A stretch of DNA of 62,774 nucleotides, taken from Tetragenococcus halophilus. Its GTDB lineage: Bacteria; Bacillota; Bacilli; Lactobacillales; Enterococcaceae. The notes under the pieces were generated by a model. The model saw only the letters and a program-made list of their open reading frames with translations. It had not been told where the DNA came from and ran no database searches. Below, one piece after another: positions 18,364 to 27,976 of this stretch. A program made the translations under genes and the position numbers. Location of the stretch: NCBI RefSeq assembly GCF_021474685.1, contig NZ_JAKEIT010000001.1:211915-274688 (forward strand). Direction: 5' to 3'. Position 1 is the stretch's first letter. Each line of letters opens with the position of its first letter.

Positions 18364-21024
18364 TTAGTGATGATATTTTATTTTATTAAACAATCCTACA
18401 ATTACTGTAGATATGATAGCTGCACCAAGGATTCCTAACCAAGTAACAAGTCTTAGTGGTTCAGTACCTAAAAGATCATTCATAAATGGCACATAAACCG
18501 CGACCAATTGTAAAGCAATAGATAGTGTAATTGAACCTATTAAAGCTTTATTTTGGAAAAAGCTACGGTCAAGACCAAAGGAATTCGTCTTTCTTACATT
18601 AAAAATATGCATTAATTGTGCAACTGCCATAAAAGTAAACACAGCCGTTTGTAGATATTCGCCTGACTGGTCACCATTTAGCAGTACCCAAAATAGGATA
18701 AAAGCTGATAGTCCAATAATTACTCCACTAAAAACAATACGTGTTAAAAAGTGGCGGTTGACTAAACTATCTTTTTTGGAACGTGGGCCTCTTGCCATTA
18801 CATTATCCTCAGCTGGTTCAAAAGATAATGACATTGCAGGGGCGATATCAATAATCAAATTTAAAAATAAAATGTGTAAGGGCGCGATCGGCATCGGTAG
18901 TAAAAAGACGACACTTGCGAAAATCGCGACAATTTCCACCATGTTACAAGCAAATAAGAAAGAAACATATTTTTTAATATTATCAAAAATAATCCTTCCT
19001 TCTTTAACTGCATCTACGATCGTGCCAAAACGATCATCTGTTAGAATCATATCCGAAGCTTCTTTAGCAACTTCAGTACCTCTAATTCCCATAGCAACGC
19101 CGATGTTAGCATCATTTAAAGCAGGTGCATCATTTACACCGTCACCGGTCATTGAAACAACTTCGCTTTCTTTTTTAAGTGCTGATACAATTTGCATTTT
19201 ATTTTCTGGAGAAACACGAGCAAAGACTGCCGTTTCATCCACTAATTCAGCAAAATTTTCATTATCTACTTGTTCATCGATTTCTTTACCAGTCATAATC
19301 CTTTCATAATCAGCTATACCGATGTCTTTAGCAATAATGGAAGCTGTTTTTGGATGGTCTCCAGTAATCATCTTCACCTTAATACCTGCATTTTGTGCAC
19401 TTTCGACGGATTCATATGCATCTGGTCGCGGTGGATCAATGATGCCGACCAATCCTTGTATTTTTAAACCATCCAAGGAATCTTTCAATTCTTCTTCGGT
19501 CAAGCCACCCTCGTAGTTTTCGATATTTGCAATTGCAATTACACGTTGTCCTTTTTCAGCAAACATTTCATTTTGTTCTTGCAAATTATCTTTGGTTTCT
19601 TGTGACTGGTCAGCCAAACCTAAAATAACATCAAAAGCGCCCTTAATAATTAACTGACGTTGACCATCTTTTTCATAGACAACAATCATATATTTATTTT
19701 CAGAAGAAAACGGCACTTTAGCAATTTTTTCGAATCCTTGCTTTTCTAAGTCTTCACGATCTAGTCCTACTTTTTTACCTAAAGTAACTAAGGCACCATC
19801 TGTAGGATCACCCACAACTTCATATTGTCCATCTTCATTTTGGTCTATATGAGCAGTATTACATAAAACACCGGATTGAATAAATTGCATTAAGACTTCG
19901 TTATTTTCTGTTGTAATTTCTTCTCCATCTTTTTTGACAGAACCATGTGGGTCATAACCTTCCCCTGTAACTTCATAGTGCGTTTTTTCGCCTAGCACTA
20001 ATTCAGAAGCCATCATTTGGTTTTCTGTTAACGTACCCGTTTTGTCACTAGCAATTACACTGGTTGCTCCCAGCGTTTCTACGGCTGGCAGTGACTTCAC
20101 TAAAGCTTTGCGTTGAGCCATAGTGTTCATACCTTTTGATAAGGTGATTGTTTCTACTGCTGGCATTGCTTCTGGTATCGCAGCAACAGCTAAAATAATA
20201 GCGATATGGATCATTTCAACAAAGGGTTTATCAGTAATAAGACCTGCAACAAGCACTGCAATTCCAGCAATGAAAGCTGCAACGATAATAGCCTTACTTA
20301 ATTTATCTAATTCTATATCTAGTGGTGTTTTTTCGTCACTTGCTTCATCTAACATACCACTAATTTTACCAACTTCAGTTTCCATACCAGTTTCAGTCAC
20401 AACAACATAAGCATATCCACGAGTCACGGCTGTACCGGAAAAAACCATGTTTTGCTGATCGCCTAAGGGTACTTCTTCTTCAGAAATATCATCTGCGCTT
20501 TTTTCAACCGCTTCTGACTCTCCCGTCAAGGCTGATTCAATACAGGCAAAGTTGTTACTAGAAATAATTCGACCATCTGCAGCAATAGCATCACCTTCTC
20601 TTAATAAGAGCACATCTCCGGGGACGACACTTCCTGCGTCGATTGTTTGCGTCTTTCCATCTCGAATAACCGTAGTAGTGGTATAAATCATGCTCTGTAA
20701 GGATTCAACTGATTTTTGTGCTTGTAACTCGGTAAAAAAACCAGTGAGTACCGCAAGTAACAGAGCAAGTAATATCGCAATGGTTTCTGCTAGATCATCC
20801 ATAAGAAAGGAAATAACTGCAGCTGCTAATAATAAATACACAATTAAGTCATTTATATTATTCCACAATAATTTCCAAGGCGAAGTTTTCTTTCCTTCCT
20901 GGATCTCATTACGCCCATTTTCTTCTAAACGCTTATCGACAGTTTGCTGTGTGAGTCCTTCTTTTCGGTTTGTATCAAATTTTTCTATTGTTTCCTTAAC
21001 TGATACCTGATAGTCTTCTTTCAC
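18364..21024 (-). CDS. P-type Ca2+-transporting ATPase
   Basis: An 886-residue P2-type cation pump. Seen in order: actuator motif LTGESEAV near 165, phosphorylation site SDKTGTLTENQM near 330, nucleotide-domain residues, hinge GDGVNDAPALND near 615 and ten membrane segments. Ion-site residues match SERCA: Glu in IPEAMP (M4), Asn and Glu in CNMVEIV (M5) and Asn/Asp in NLIIDIAPA (M6), which favours Ca2+ over Na+/K+. The start is GTG 21024, whose bases overlap the stop of the XRE gene (GTGA) behind AAGGAGG, so translation is coupled to the regulator. In a halotolerant host a role in ion stress is plausible but unproven. Confidence 0.88.
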   Translation of the reverse strand: MKEDYQVSVKETIEKFDTNRKEGLTQQTVDKRLEENGRNEIQEGKKTSPWKLLWNNINDLIVYLLLAAAVISFLMDDLAETIAILLALLLAVLTGFFTELQAQKSVESLQSMIYTTTTVIRDGKTQTIDAGSVVPGDVLLLREGDAIAADGRIISSNNFACIESALTGESEAVEKSADDISEEEVPLGDQQNMVFSGTAVTRGYAYVVVTETGMETEVGKISGMLDEASDEKTPLDIELDKLSKAIIVAAFIAGIAVLVAGLITDKPFVEMIHIAIILAVAAIPEAMPAVETITLSKGMNTMAQRKALVKSLPAVETLGATSVIASDKTGTLTENQMMASELVLGEKTHYEVTGEGYDPHGSVKKDGEEITTENNEVLMQFIQSGVLCNTAHIDQNEDGQYEVVGDPTDGALVTLGKKVGLDREDLEKQGFEKIAKVPFSSENKYMIVVYEKDGQRQLIIKGAFDVILGLADQSQETKDNLQEQNEMFAEKGQRVIAIANIENYEGGLTEEELKDSLDGLKIQGLVGIIDPPRPDAYESVESAQNAGIKVKMITGDHPKTASIIAKDIGIADYERIMTGKEIDEQVDNENFAELVDETAVFARVSPENKMQIVSALKKESEVVSMTGDGVNDAPALNDANIGVAMGIRGTEVAKEASDMILTDDRFGTIVDAVKEGRIIFDNIKKYVSFLFACNMVEIVAIFASVVFLLPMPIAPLHILFLNLIIDIAPAMSLSFEPAEDNVMARGPRSKKDSLVNRHFLTRIVFSGVIIGLSAFILFWVLLNGDQSGEYLQTAVFTFMAVAQLMHIFNVRKTNSFGLDRSFFQNKALIGSITLSIALQLVAVYVPFMNDLLGTEPLRLVTWLGILGAAIISTVIVGLFNKIKYHH

Positions 21025-21359
21025 TCATTAGCCTCCTTGTTTTCTTTAGTTACGTCTTCGGAATTTAAAGGGCAAAAAACTTCAATTAAATTTAGAATAG
21101 CTGTCTTTTGTTCAGTGTTCATATTTGCAAATTTATGAAATAACTCAACATCTAATGGTGCTTCCTCCTCTTGAAAAAATTCACTTAAGGAAACATCTAA
21201 TCCATTACACAAATTTTCCAAGGTTGTAATCGAAGCACTTGTCGTATGATGTTCCAATGCTGAAATAAATGCAGCCGAGACCCCCACCCTTTTTGCAAGA
21301 TCTTTTGCACTCATTTTCTGATTTGTACGCAATTCATAAATTCGCTTTCCAATATCCAT
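21021..21359 (-). CDS. XRE-family HTH regulator coupled to the P-type ATPase
   Basis: The 112-residue protein has an N-terminal Cro/CI-type HTH (residues 4-62: IGKRIYELRTNQKMSAKDLA, then the VSAAFISALEH recognition helix) and an acidic C-terminal helix region of unknown role. ATG 21359 has GAGGG six bases before it. It forms a two-gene operon with the P-type ATPase through a 4-base stop/start overlap. Three CTTAAC half-sites in its promoter suggest autoregulation. The signal sensed is unknown. Confidence 0.85.
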   Translation of the reverse strand: MDIGKRIYELRTNQKMSAKDLAKRVGVSAAFISALEHHTTSASITTLENLCNGLDVSLSEFFQEEEAPLDVELFHKFANMNTEQKTAILNLIEVFCPLNSEDVTKENKEANE

Positions 21360-21393
21360 ATTCAACCCTCATCTTGCCTCCCTTCATTTTTTG

Positions 21394-21463
21394 GTTAAGT
21401 ACAGCTTAACATTTCTCCACTCTTTTGTAAAGTGTGAGTTTATTTTTATAGATAAATGTTAAG
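21394..21463 (-). promoter_or_regulatory. Promoter and CTTAAC half-site cluster of the XRE-ATPase operon
   Basis: GTTAAG-N5-CTTAAC forms an inverted repeat at 21394-21410, and AAATGTTAAG at 21454-21463 repeats the inverted CTTAACATTT of 21405-21414. A minus-strand promoter TTTACA-N17-TAAGCT sits between and inside them, so a bound XRE protein would block it. Confidence 0.5.
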
Positions 21464-21493
21464 TGGTAATATACAAAAGCTTTTTTTTGACAC

Positions 21494-21535
21494 AAAAAAA
21501 CTGATAATTAACGATTAAAGTTAATCATCAGTTTA
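21494..21535 (-). terminator. Terminator after pckA
   Basis: AAACTGATAATTAACG and TTAATCATCAGTTT arms with one mismatch; the minus-strand product ends in GTTTTTTTG. Confidence 0.85.
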
Positions 21536-21547
21536 CTAATACTTTAA

Positions 21548-23197
21548 TTACAATTCGCTTATTACATGACGCATCATTTCTGCTGTTTCTTCAGGTAAAG
21601 CATCATAACCTTCGTTTGTATTATTTTCTTTTAAAATAAAATCTAAACGATTTTGTAAACGCGCATGAATATCATTCATATATTTTTCGTCATTAAAATC
21701 CATTTCGTATCCTTCAATTGGTAAGTAAGACATTTCTTTGATTGGACCGAATTGTTCAAAAATTGCTTCACCCGTAATAATTTTTTCAATACTGCTTAAA
21801 GTGACTTGTGGAGTGATATTCTTACCATGGAAAGCATCTGTATTCAAAATATAGCAGGCAGTTTTATTTTTATTAAATAAATCACGGAAGTTTCGGTAAT
21901 CCTCGGCTAAAGGATAGGCACGGAATGGGTCAGCATAAGGTTCAATAACCAATTGATTTAAATCGACATCACCTACGACATTTTCTGCTGTTGTCCGCTT
22001 GGTTGCAAGTGTTAAACCAAAAACTGCAGCTAAAATAGCGTCTTCCACTTTTACTACAGGCGGTAAGCTCTCATCTTTCATAATCCAAAAAATAGCATCT
22101 AATTTCTCATCTAAAGCATTAACTCGATTTTTTGTGACATAACGCGATTTAACTGTTCGACCGTTGCCATTTCTAATATCTTGTAAAACAGGAACCGTCT
22201 TACCTTCTTTATCCTTTGTTGCCCCGACATTTTGCATAGTTAAATAGTAATCAACTGTATTATGAATTAACGGATAATCCTGCACTTTATCAAAATATGA
22301 AGGCTCTAGTGCAACTGTTGATCCTGTATCTCTGTTAATAACAAAAGCATCATCATGCAAAACATCAACCTTATATTTTCCGCCATGTTGGGTTAAAGTG
22401 ATCGTTGACTTTCCTGAACCAGAAAGACCAAAAGCGGCCATTGTATATTTATTACCTTCGGGGAGCTGATACTGCTTAATTCCTCCATGACAAGCTACGT
22501 AGTTATTCCGGTGGGCAGTTGCCCAGGCAAGTGTCAGCGTGCCTTTTTTCAATTCACCAAAATAACGTAAACCTAAGATAGCGGCTACATTATGTTCAGG
22601 GTCAAATAAAGCCAAGCCAAAAGGAAAATCTGGATGTTGCCAGTTAGGATCAGCAAAAAGGTAGATGTCATTTTCATCATAAGAAATAGAGTCTTCATAA
22701 CGTTCTTGCCACTGCTCATTTGCTATTTGGAAATTCAATAAATAAGAATAGAGATTGTTTTCGAATCCTTCTGGCAACATCAGATGACTTTTGACCATGA
22801 ACTTTTCATCAAGACCAACAACAACATCGGCTGTATAAAAGTTTTGCTTTCTTGATTGATATAGTGCTTCTCTTAATATCCCTTGATAATAATCAGAATC
22901 AACCCCAGGGTGTCCGATAATTACACGCGCTGCTGCTGTTCTTCCCACGATTTTTCCGTCATTAAAAATAAGCATCTTAGCCTCTTCAGGTAAACCTAAA
23001 TCACTAGTATGCTTTACTGGCAAATCCGTAACAACCGTCCCAGAGACTTGTGTAGCCAAATAATAAGCTTTTTGCAAATTTGTGACATTTGTTACATTAT
23101 TTCCATAAAAAGCTGTCTCAACTAATGTTTTAAATCGTGAAAATAATTGATTTTCTTTTTTAACTTCACTGCGGTTAAACCTTCCAATAGTTGCCAT
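21548..23197 (-). CDS. pckA: Phosphoenolpyruvate carboxykinase (ATP)
   Basis: Interconverts oxaloacetate plus ATP and PEP plus CO2. The 549-residue protein has the kinase-1a loop FGLSGSGKSTIT near 265 and the kinase-2/metal region VDVLHDDAFVINR near 283. Both differ from the textbook GLSGTGKTTL and GDDE forms, placing it in the divergent branch found in some lactic acid bacteria. These organisms lack a full citrate cycle, so it may run towards oxaloacetate, or use malate or citrate carbon. A cre-like site lies upstream, consistent with glucose repression. The ATG lies a little further from its GAAAGGAG ribosome site than usual. Confidence 0.88.
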   Translation of the reverse strand: MATIGRFNRSEVKKENQLFSRFKTLVETAFYGNNVTNVTNLQKAYYLATQVSGTVVTDLPVKHTSDLGLPEEAKMLIFNDGKIVGRTAAARVIIGHPGVDSDYYQGILREALYQSRKQNFYTADVVVGLDEKFMVKSHLMLPEGFENNLYSYLLNFQIANEQWQERYEDSISYDENDIYLFADPNWQHPDFPFGLALFDPEHNVAAILGLRYFGELKKGTLTLAWATAHRNNYVACHGGIKQYQLPEGNKYTMAAFGLSGSGKSTITLTQHGGKYKVDVLHDDAFVINRDTGSTVALEPSYFDKVQDYPLIHNTVDYYLTMQNVGATKDKEGKTVPVLQDIRNGNGRTVKSRYVTKNRVNALDEKLDAIFWIMKDESLPPVVKVEDAILAAVFGLTLATKRTTAENVVGDVDLNQLVIEPYADPFRAYPLAEDYRNFRDLFNKNKTACYILNTDAFHGKNITPQVTLSSIEKIITGEAIFEQFGPIKEMSYLPIEGYEMDFNDEKYMNDIHARLQNRLDFILKENNTNEGYDALPEETAEMMRHVISEL

Positions 23198-23293
23198 AAA
23201 TAATCAAAACTCCTTTCACTGTAAATAAGATAAATACTTATCAATACGTTTATGTAAAGGGAAACTCCCTCTGCTATTTTATTATCTCATAAC

Positions 23294-23309
23294 TACAAAG
23301 CGCTTACAA
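23294..23309. promoter_or_regulatory. Candidate cre (CcpA) site upstream of pckA
   Basis: On the minus strand TTGTAAGCGCTTTGTA, centred on the AAGCGCTT core of cre sites, with one departure from WTGNAANCGNWNNCW. It is about 100 bases before the pckA start. Confidence 0.5.
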
Positions 23310-23344
23310 ATGATTTTACGTAAAAAATACACGTTTTATTGGTA

Positions 23345-23400
23345 GAAAAAACTAGTGTTGATAGCAAGAAACTGTCTTCCTTAGACTATCAACACTAGTT
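23345..23400 (-). terminator. Terminator after dtd
   Basis: AACTAGTGTTGATAG and CTATCAACACTAGTT are perfect 15-bp arms around a 20-base loop; TTTTTTC follows on the minus strand. Confidence 0.9.
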
Positions 23401-23417
23401 CTTATTTTAAAGCCTGC

Positions 23418-23867
23418 TTATGTCTTTTCTCTAGTGTCATAAATAATAGTGACTGGACCATCATTTACTAAAGAAATTTGCATGTCTGCGCCGAATTCAC
23501 CCGTTACTACAGGAATCCCCTGTTGACTTAAGCCATCATTGAAAGCTTCATATAAAGGAACTGCTGTTTCCGGCCGTGCAGCTTTAATAAAGCTCGGACG
23601 GTTACCTTTTTTCGTATCTGCATACAAAGTAAACTGTGAAACGCTTAAAATACTACCGCCAACTGCATCAATACTTAAATTTAATTTTCCATTTTCGTCC
23701 TCAAAAACACGCAATTTTGATATCTTTTTTACCAGATACGCCACATCATCCTGGCTATCTTCTTCATGAATTCCCAAAAGGATCATAAAGCCTTGATTGA
23801 TTTCACCTACGATTTTGTCATCAATCGTAACATGCGCACTTTTTACTCTTTGAACAACTGCTCGCAT
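23418..23867 (-). CDS. dtd: D-aminoacyl-tRNA deacylase
   Basis: Removes D-amino acids (and glycine from tRNA-Ala) wrongly loaded on tRNA. The 149-residue protein has MRAVVQRV at the start, the SQFTLYAD motif with active-site Ser-Gln near 79 and the cross-subunit NDGPVTI near 137, where a Gly-cisPro is usual. It starts 4 bases after the stop of rel, so the pair is one operon, as in many Firmicutes. Confidence 0.97.
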   Translation of the reverse strand: MRAVVQRVKSAHVTIDDKIVGEINQGFMILLGIHEEDSQDDVAYLVKKISKLRVFEDENGKLNLSIDAVGGSILSVSQFTLYADTKKGNRPSFIKAARPETAVPLYEAFNDGLSQQGIPVVTGEFGADMQISLVNDGPVTIIYDTREKT

Positions 23868-23871
23868 ACCT

Positions 23872-26085
23872 CTATCCTTTCAAACGATGGACACTATATA
23901 TATCAGGAACTTGTTTAATTTTATCTACAATGGCTTGTAAATGTGAAAGATTTTTAATCGAAACAGTAATCCGAATCGTTGCTGTTTTTTCTTTATTAGA
24001 ATGTGCTTCTACATTAATAATTCGATGGTTTTGTGAACTTGCTGCTTGTAAAATATCATTTAACAATGACGAACGATCGTAACCATAAACTTCGATTTCA
24101 GCATCATATTCTTTACTAGTGTTACTAGTATCTTCCCACTCTACTTCGATTAGACGGTCTTGCATTTGCGATGAATTTTGTACATTAGGACAATCTTTTC
24201 TATGAATAGAAACACCACGGCCTTTGGTAATATAACCAACGATGTCATCTCCTGGTACTGGATTACAGCAATGACTGATACGGATCAACAGATTTTCTAC
24301 GCCTTGAATGACTACTCCGCCGTCATGACGAATCTTCATTTTTTCCGTTTCTTTTGTAAGGCCATTATTGACCATGTCTTGTACACGTTGTTTTTCTTCT
24401 GCTTCTTGTTGTTGACGCCGCTCTTGTTCAGTTAAACGATTCGCTAGGGTAGTTGGACTCATTTCACCAAAACCAATTGCTGCGTATAAATCATCTTCTG
24501 AATGATAATTATATCTTTCTAAAGCTTCTTGAATTTTGCTTTTTGAAAGGACCTCTTTGGCTGAGAAATTCATTTCTTGTAATGTTTTGACCAATAGATT
24601 ATGCCCTTTTTCGATATTCTCATCACGATCTTGCGCTTTAAAGAAACGCTTGATCTTATTTTTAGCCTTACTTGTCGCAACAAATTTTAACCAGTCTCGA
24701 CTAGGACCAAAAGAATTAGGGGACGTTAATATTTCTACAATGTCTCCGTTTTTTAAATTATAATCCAGCTGCACCATTTTTCCATTAATTTTTGCTCCTA
24801 CAGTTTTATTACCAATATCTGTATGAATATGATAAGCAAAATCTAAAGGACCCGAACCTTTCGGTAGTTCAGAAACATCTCCTTTAGGGGTAAATACATA
24901 CACCTTATCACTGAAAATGTCTCCTTTGACACCTTCCATAAAATCAGCAGCATCAAAACTTTCATCCTGTAACTCTAACAATTCTTTAAACCAACCGACT
25001 TGTTTTGCCATTTCATCCGGCTGGATTTCTTCTGTGTGTCCTTCTTTATATGCCCAATGCGCAGCGACACCAAATTCAGCAATTTCATGCATTTGATGTG
25101 TTCGTATTTGGATTTCAACTGGGTTACCGTTAGGGCCGATAACTGTAGTATGAATCGATTGGTACATATTTGCTTTAGGCATAGCAATATAGTCTTTAAA
25201 ACGACCAGGCATCGGCTTCCATTTTGTATGAATAGCACCTAAGACAGCATAACAATCTTTGATCGAATCAACGATCACTCGAATCGCTAATAAATCATAA
25301 ATTTCATCAAACTGCTTCTTCTTATCGACCATTTTCCGATAAACAGAATAAATATGTTTGGGCCGACCATATATTTCAGCATAAATATCTAAATCTTCAG
25401 TAGCAACCCGGATTTCTTCTACTGCCTGCTTCACATATTTTTCTCGTTCGTCTCGTTTAGATTGCATCAAATGAACAATACGATAATATTGTTTAGGGTT
25501 TAAATAACGCAGGGATAAATCTTCTAATTCCCATTTTATGCGACTGATCCCTAGACGGTCAGCTAAAGGAGCATAAATTTCAAGGGTTTCTCTAGCGATT
25601 CTTCTTTGTTTATCATCTCTAAGATGTTTTAGCGTACGCATATTATGAAGACGGTCAGCTAGTTTCACCATAATCACACGCAAATCTTGTGCCATAGCTA
25701 AAAGCATTTTCCGATGATTTTCTGCCAACTGTTCTTCGTGCGATTTGTATTTAATTTTTCCCAGTTTAGTCACACCATCAACAATCATCGCCACGTCATT
25801 ACCAAATTCATTTTTCAGATCATCTAAAGTTACATCAGTATCTTCAACGACATCATGTAAAAAACCAGCTGCAATTGTATGTGGGTCCATATGTAACTCA
25901 GCTAAGATACCCGCTACTTGAATAGGATGAATGATGTAAGGTTCTCCTGATTTACGATATTGATCTTTATGTGCATCTACTGCATATTCATAGGCTTTTC
26001 TTACAAAAGCAGTATGTTCGTCACTCATATAATAGGAAACTAATTTGATCACACTAGCTCCTGATATCACACTATCTTTTGCCAT
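23872..26085 (-). CDS. rel: Bifunctional (p)ppGpp synthetase/hydrolase Rel
   Basis: Makes and degrades the stringent-response alarmone. The 737-residue protein shows the HD hydrolase domain ([12 protein letters not shown], then [11 protein letters not shown] near residue 68), the synthetase domain (region around [13 protein letters not shown] near 320), a TGS domain ([20 protein letters not shown] near 405), a zinc-finger-like region (HCCNPVPGD near 570) and a C-terminal ACT domain. Both catalytic halves look intact. ATG 26085 follows AAGGAGGGTCA; an upstream in-frame start would place the ribosome site inside the gene. A hairpin with a T-run lies only a few bases before the ribosome site. 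Confidence 0.96.
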   Translation of the reverse strand: MAKDSVISGASVIKLVSYYMSDEHTAFVRKAYEYAVDAHKDQYRKSGEPYIIHPIQVAGILAELHMDPHTIAAGFLHDVVEDTDVTLDDLKNEFGNDVAMIVDGVTKLGKIKYKSHEEQLAENHRKMLLAMAQDLRVIMVKLADRLHNMRTLKHLRDDKQRRIARETLEIYAPLADRLGISRIKWELEDLSLRYLNPKQYYRIVHLMQSKRDEREKYVKQAVEEIRVATEDLDIYAEIYGRPKHIYSVYRKMVDKKKQFDEIYDLLAIRVIVDSIKDCYAVLGAIHTKWKPMPGRFKDYIAMPKANMYQSIHTTVIGPNGNPVEIQIRTHQMHEIAEFGVAAHWAYKEGHTEEIQPDEMAKQVGWFKELLELQDESFDAADFMEGVKGDIFSDKVYVFTPKGDVSELPKGSGPLDFAYHIHTDIGNKTVGAKINGKMVQLDYNLKNGDIVEILTSPNSFGPSRDWLKFVATSKAKNKIKRFFKAQDRDENIEKGHNLLVKTLQEMNFSAKEVLSKSKIQEALERYNYHSEDDLYAAIGFGEMSPTTLANRLTEQERRQQQEAEEKQRVQDMVNNGLTKETEKMKIRHDGGVVIQGVENLLIRISHCCNPVPGDDIVGYITKGRGVSIHRKDCPNVQNSSQMQDRLIEVEWEDTSNTSKEYDAEIEVYGYDRSSLLNDILQAASSQNHRIINVEAHSNKEKTATIRITVSIKNLSHLQAIVDKIKQVPDIYSVHRLKG

Positions 26086-26101
26086 ATTGACCCTCCTTGT
26101 T

Positions 26102-26128
26102 AAAAAGGTCTGGGTCTTTAACCCAGAC
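26102..26128 (-). terminator. Hairpin with T-run just upstream of rel
   Basis: GTCTGGGT and ACCCAGAC arms (26108-26128) with a 5-base loop, followed on the minus strand by CTTTTT and, six bases on, by the rel ribosome site. It is either the terminator of prmA-rsmE or an attenuator of rel. Confidence 0.6.
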
Positions 26129-26255
26129 ACTTTGCTTATTTATATACAAAAGAAGAAAAGACAACAAAGCAAACACCCTCATTAAATAGGGCGCGCTCTT
26201 GCCATTTAACGACTATATTATACAATAATTAATACAGTTTTTTCAAATATTCAAG

Positions 26256-27011
26256 CTATTGCTTAAGTAGTTCTAAATGATAACTGATTGCACTTAATAA
26301 GTATAACGGCGCTGTTTCTGCTCGTAAGATCCTAGGCCCTAATCCACAAAGCACTGCTTGATTCTGTGTAAAGCTTTCGATCTCTTTTTCGGAAAATCCA
26401 CCTTCAGGCCCGAAAATAGCAAGCACCCGACTGTTAGCTTGTACTTTTTCTAGCAAACGAGCTAAGGTTGCTGTTTCATCTTGTTTAGCCGATTCTTCAT
26501 AGGCAACTAAAATATGATCAAATTGAGAAAAAGCTGCCAACAGCTCCTGAATACTAGCTAAAAGTGTAACCTCAGGAAGAAGGTTTCGCTGGGATTGTTC
26601 AGCAGCTTCTTGTGTAATTTTAGCCAAACGTTCTTGTTTTTTCGCTAACTTTTTTTGATCCCATTTAACCACCGAAGTTTCTGCTGGAAAACCAATAAAT
26701 TCAGCTGCACCCAACTCAGTTGCCTTTTGTACCAGCCAATCAAATTTATTTCCTTTAGAATAACCACAAGCAATCGTTACTGCTAGTGGCAGTTCTTTTT
26801 CTTGTTTTTCCTTAGCAATTTCTTTAACAATCACCTCTTGATTGTTAACGGCTGTAATTTCAGCTTGGATCGTCACATGGTTGGAAAAAACGAGGTAGAA
26901 TTTTGAACCTTCTTTCATACGCATTACATGAACGATATGATGATAATCTTCTCCACTTATACCATAGGAACTTTTTTCTTTATAAATTTCATTGGTAAAG
27001 TAACGTTGCAT
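26256..27011 (-). CDS. rsmE: 16S rRNA m3U1498 methyltransferase
   Basis: SPOUT-class enzyme methylating U1498 of 16S rRNA. The 251-residue protein has a PUA-like N-terminus (MQRYFTNEIY, HHIVHVMRMKEG) and the knotted SAM site: IFGPEGGFSEKEI near 190 and LGPRILRAETAPL near 218. Its ATG directly follows the prmA stop (TTTAAATG), so the two genes are translationally close and co-transcribed. Confidence 0.96.
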   Translation of the reverse strand: MQRYFTNEIYKEKSSYGISGEDYHHIVHVMRMKEGSKFYLVFSNHVTIQAEITAVNNQEVIVKEIAKEKQEKELPLAVTIACGYSKGNKFDWLVQKATELGAAEFIGFPAETSVVKWDQKKLAKKQERLAKITQEAAEQSQRNLLPEVTLLASIQELLAAFSQFDHILVAYEESAKQDETATLARLLEKVQANSRVLAIFGPEGGFSEKEIESFTQNQAVLCGLGPRILRAETAPLYLLSAISYHLELLKQ

Positions 27012-27959
27012 TTAAACTTCCTCCACTTTTTTGAAGGTTAAAGCATACCAGTCTTTTTGCTGAAAAGTTTGGTTTAAAACAAAGCCTTGTACCTGCATTG
27101 CCTCCAGCACACTTTGTTTTTTTGCCTCAATAATTCCTGAGACGATCAATGTGCCATCTGTTTTTAATAAGCGCCAAGCATCTGGTAGCATTTTAATAAT
27201 AATATCAGCTAAAATATTGGCAACAATGATATCAGCTTCTTTGTCCACATTTTGCAATAAGTCATTGGCTTGCACCTGAATATTTTGTGCAGATGGATTA
27301 AGCGCGATATTTTCTTTGGCTGCTTTAACAGCGACTTCATCCAAATCATAAGCTATAATTTGCCTTGCGCCTAAAAAACTGGCTGCAATACTTAATACAC
27401 CAGAACCTGCACCTACGTCAAGAACCGTTTCATTGCCACGCAAAACCGTCTCTAAAGCTTGTAAGCTTAAGCGTGTCGTAGGATGAGTACCTGTGCCAAA
27501 AGCCATTCCTGGATCCAAGTCGATCACTTGCTCTTTTGGATCTGTCGTTTGATAATCTTCCCAACTGGGTTTAATAGTTAAAAAACGCGAAATCCGAACG
27601 GGATGATAATACTTTTTCCAAGCTGTAGCCCAATTTTTTTCTTCAACTTCTGTTACCTCTACTTCATTTTTACCAACCGAAAGCCCAAAATCTGGTAACT
27701 CCGTAATTCTTTCCTTAATAGCAGGTAAAATTTCTGGGACAAAGATCGTTTCTGGAAAATAAGCTTTAACATAAGCCCCTTCATTTAAAAAACTAATCAT
27801 TTCAGCATCAATCATTTCACCAAAACTGTCAGTATGAAAATTTTCAATATCCTTACTATCTTCAATAGCTACGCCACTGGCTCCTGCTTCCATTAAAATA
27901 TTTGCAACAGCTTCAACCGCTTCACTAGCAGTTTCAACGCTTACTTCATTCCATTTCAT
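27012..27959 (-). CDS. prmA: Ribosomal protein L11 methyltransferase
   Basis: Trimethylates ribosomal protein L11. The 315-residue protein has the N-terminal L11-recognition domain (MKWNEVSVETASEAVEAVAN) and a class I methyltransferase with motif I VLDVGAGSGVLSIAA near 180 and DIIVANILADII near 245. A conserved DPGMAFGTGTHPTTRL lies near 152. The ATG follows GGAGGTTTCTTATAA. It heads the prmA-rsmE pair. Confidence 0.97.
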   Translation of the reverse strand: MKWNEVSVETASEAVEAVANILMEAGASGVAIEDSKDIENFHTDSFGEMIDAEMISFLNEGAYVKAYFPETIFVPEILPAIKERITELPDFGLSVGKNEVEVTEVEEKNWATAWKKYYHPVRISRFLTIKPSWEDYQTTDPKEQVIDLDPGMAFGTGTHPTTRLSLQALETVLRGNETVLDVGAGSGVLSIAASFLGARQIIAYDLDEVAVKAAKENIALNPSAQNIQVQANDLLQNVDKEADIIVANILADIIIKMLPDAWRLLKTDGTLIVSGIIEAKKQSVLEAMQVQGFVLNQTFQQKDWYALTFKKVEEV

Positions 27960-27976
27960 TTATAAGAAACCTCCAA

